A stretch of 32,183 bases of DNA from an uncultured Bacteroidales bacterium (lineage in GTDB: Bacteria > Bacteroidota > Bacteroidia > Bacteroidales > Paludibacteraceae), in NCBI GenBank assembly GCA_937916355.1, contig CALFTM010000001.1:1-32183 (forward strand), read 5' to 3'. This document shows, in pieces, positions 31,093 to 32,183 of the stretch. The stretch's first letter is position 1, and every line of letters starts with the position of its first letter. A model generated the notes under the pieces. That model worked only from the letters and a program-made list of their open reading frames with translations, had not been told where the DNA came from and ran no database searches. Position numbers and translations under genes: made by a program.

Positions 31093-32183
31093 TTAATATT
31101 TGATCAACTTTTTCGTCTCTACAACCTCTCCTTGGTATTTCACCTTCATCAAATAAACCCCTGCAGTAAGATTTTCTCCAAAATGGAATCCTCCTTGTTT
31201 TAAATTAGGGAAATCATCAACCAGCATTCCTTGAGCGGTGTACACACTCACGGAAACGCCCTCCCGTATTACATCTACGAAAAACAGCTTATTTGTTGGA
31301 TTCGGGTATAATCTGATGAAACCATCCTCTATTTCCGGTAAAGAATCATCCGGTATAGAATCACCCTCTCGTGCGAATACAATCTCTTTTAAAAGGACTT
31401 CTTCACCCCATAAACTTTCCATGGAATTTGAAATATCAAGCACTCTCACAATAACAGACATGTCATATTCGTTTTCAGACAACACATTAAAATCAGGAAT
31501 GCTTATTTCAAACGAATTTTCTTCTCCATCTATCAATGTTTTTGAAGTTATAAAACGAGTTTCAAAAATATTTCTATCAAAATCCCCATAGTATAGCCAC
31601 AAATCCATTGTCACGAAATCTTGAACTGAGGTAAGTTGCCGGTCAAACTCGAACGGTATCGTAACACGATAGTTTTCTGTTGGATTTTCATCAAATTTAA
31701 ACGTATATCGAAGATATTCTCCTGCTTGCAGTTTTACCCAATTACACGAATCAGTTTGATAAACATCTGCACCTGTCTCTGGTCTAAAATCACCGGTATT
31801 AACACAATCATGAAAAAAATAACCCTTATATCCTTTATCAAACTCCGCTGCATTTATCACACCCGGCAATGTTGCAATCTCATTGTAAGGTTCAAATAAA
31901 TCAAAATGCTCTATATTGATATGCGAAAAATTAGAGATGTTGTGAGGAGAGCCTTTGACGTATAATTTATACTTTCCTTCCTCTAAAAAATAAATATCTT
32001 GATCACCATTACATGAAATCGGGATAAGCACCTCAGACCAAAAATTCAAATTATAAATTAAATGATGGACAAAAACATCAGATTCTTCATTATAAATCAT
32101 TGTCTCGAAAAAACCATCGGGAGAAATAATGTAATGTCCTTCTTTAGCAACCTCGATAGAATAACAATACCAATCATTTTCTT
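31093..32183 (-). CDS. T9SS cargo protein with CBM6-like modules, 5' end missing
   Basis: The reading frame stays open to the right edge, so the start lies outside; at least 363 aa are present. An ATG at 32100 is internal, since residues before it (WYCYSIEVAKEGHYIISPDG and on) read naturally as part of the domain. The first visible part resembles the end of one carbohydrate-binding module (EEGKYKLYVKG...HINIEHFD). A second begins PGVINAAEFDKGYKG, continues with FHDCVNTGDFRPETGADVY and GEYLRYTF, and matches the CBM6/35 pattern. The C-terminus is a type A T9SS domain (RLYPNPTNKLFFVDV, VYTAQGMLV, AGVYLMKVKYQG). It is likely a secreted glycoside hydrolase or lectin; the catalytic part, if any, is off-window. 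Confidence 0.75.
   Translation of the reverse strand, partial: ENDWYCYSIEVAKEGHYIISPDGFFETMIYNEESDVFVHHLIYNLNFWSEVLIPISCNGDQDIYFLEEGKYKLYVKGSPHNISNFSHINIEHFDLFEPYNEIATLPGVINAAEFDKGYKGYFFHDCVNTGDFRPETGADVYQTDSCNWVKLQAGEYLRYTFKFDENPTENYRVTIPFEFDRQLTSVQDFVTMDLWLYYGDFDRNIFETRFITSKTLIDGEENSFEISIPDFNVLSENEYDMSVIVRVLDISNSMESLWGEEVLLKEIVFAREGDSIPDDSLPEIEDGFIRLYPNPTNKLFFVDVIREGVSVSVYTAQGMLVDDFPNLKQGGFHFGENLTAGVYLMKVKYQGEVVETKKLIKY

Noticed and set aside
31093..32100. Complete gene starting at the ATG at 32100
   Set aside because: The frame continues without a stop to the window edge and the earlier residues fit the same domain; there is no signal peptide at 32100.
1..32183. CRISPR array, prophage, transposon or integrase
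   Set aside because: No spaced direct repeats beyond the 107-bp pair, and no gene resembling a transposase, integrase or phage protein.

Overview
The window looks like a chromosomal segment of a Bacteroidales-type member of the Bacteroidota. The evidence is a fused lpxC-fabZ gene, a complete Na+-translocating NADH:quinone reductase operon (nqrA-F), a polyamine route ending in NspC, type IX secretion (T9SS) C-terminal sorting domains, and promoters of the phylum's TTTG-N18-20-TAnnTTTG form. The base composition is moderately AT-rich. There are no transposases, integrases, phage genes or CRISPR arrays.

Left part (1-8000), mostly minus strand. The edge holds a 107-bp tandem repeat of truncated tRNA-Gly 5' halves. 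Then come an aspartokinase and nspC with no gap between them, and an RNA locus in which the SRP RNA (ffs) sits directly upstream of tRNA-Thr behind one promoter. A family 2 glycosyltransferase follows, then a gyrA-TPR protein operon with a strong terminator after it.

Middle (8200-22500), plus strand. clpC is followed by tRNA-Asn. Next is a housekeeping block: pyrF and an HD phosphohydrolase, then the lipid A genes lpxD, lpxC-fabZ and lpxA. The six-gene nqr operon follows and ends at a clear terminator. LpxA, LpxC-FabZ and LpxD supply early lipid A synthesis. Nqr couples NADH oxidation to sodium export.

Right part (22500-32183). A glycosyltransferase and a small DUF4491-like membrane protein overlap. 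ilvC stands alone behind its own promoter, with a hairpin and T-run at the start of its leader. On the minus strand is a secreted-protein operon: a small T9SS-tagged protein and two CotH-type kinase-like proteins containing three CotH units, only one of which keeps the expected catalytic motifs. tRNA-Arg(ACG) has an unusual, apparently compensated T-loop/D-loop tertiary pair. The window ends inside a T9SS cargo protein with CBM6-like modules.

Most of the segment is conserved core genome. The items most worth a second look are the degenerate tRNA-Gly repeat array, the CotH kinase/pseudokinase operon, the ffs-tRNA-Thr transcript and the tRNA-Arg tertiary-pair swap.
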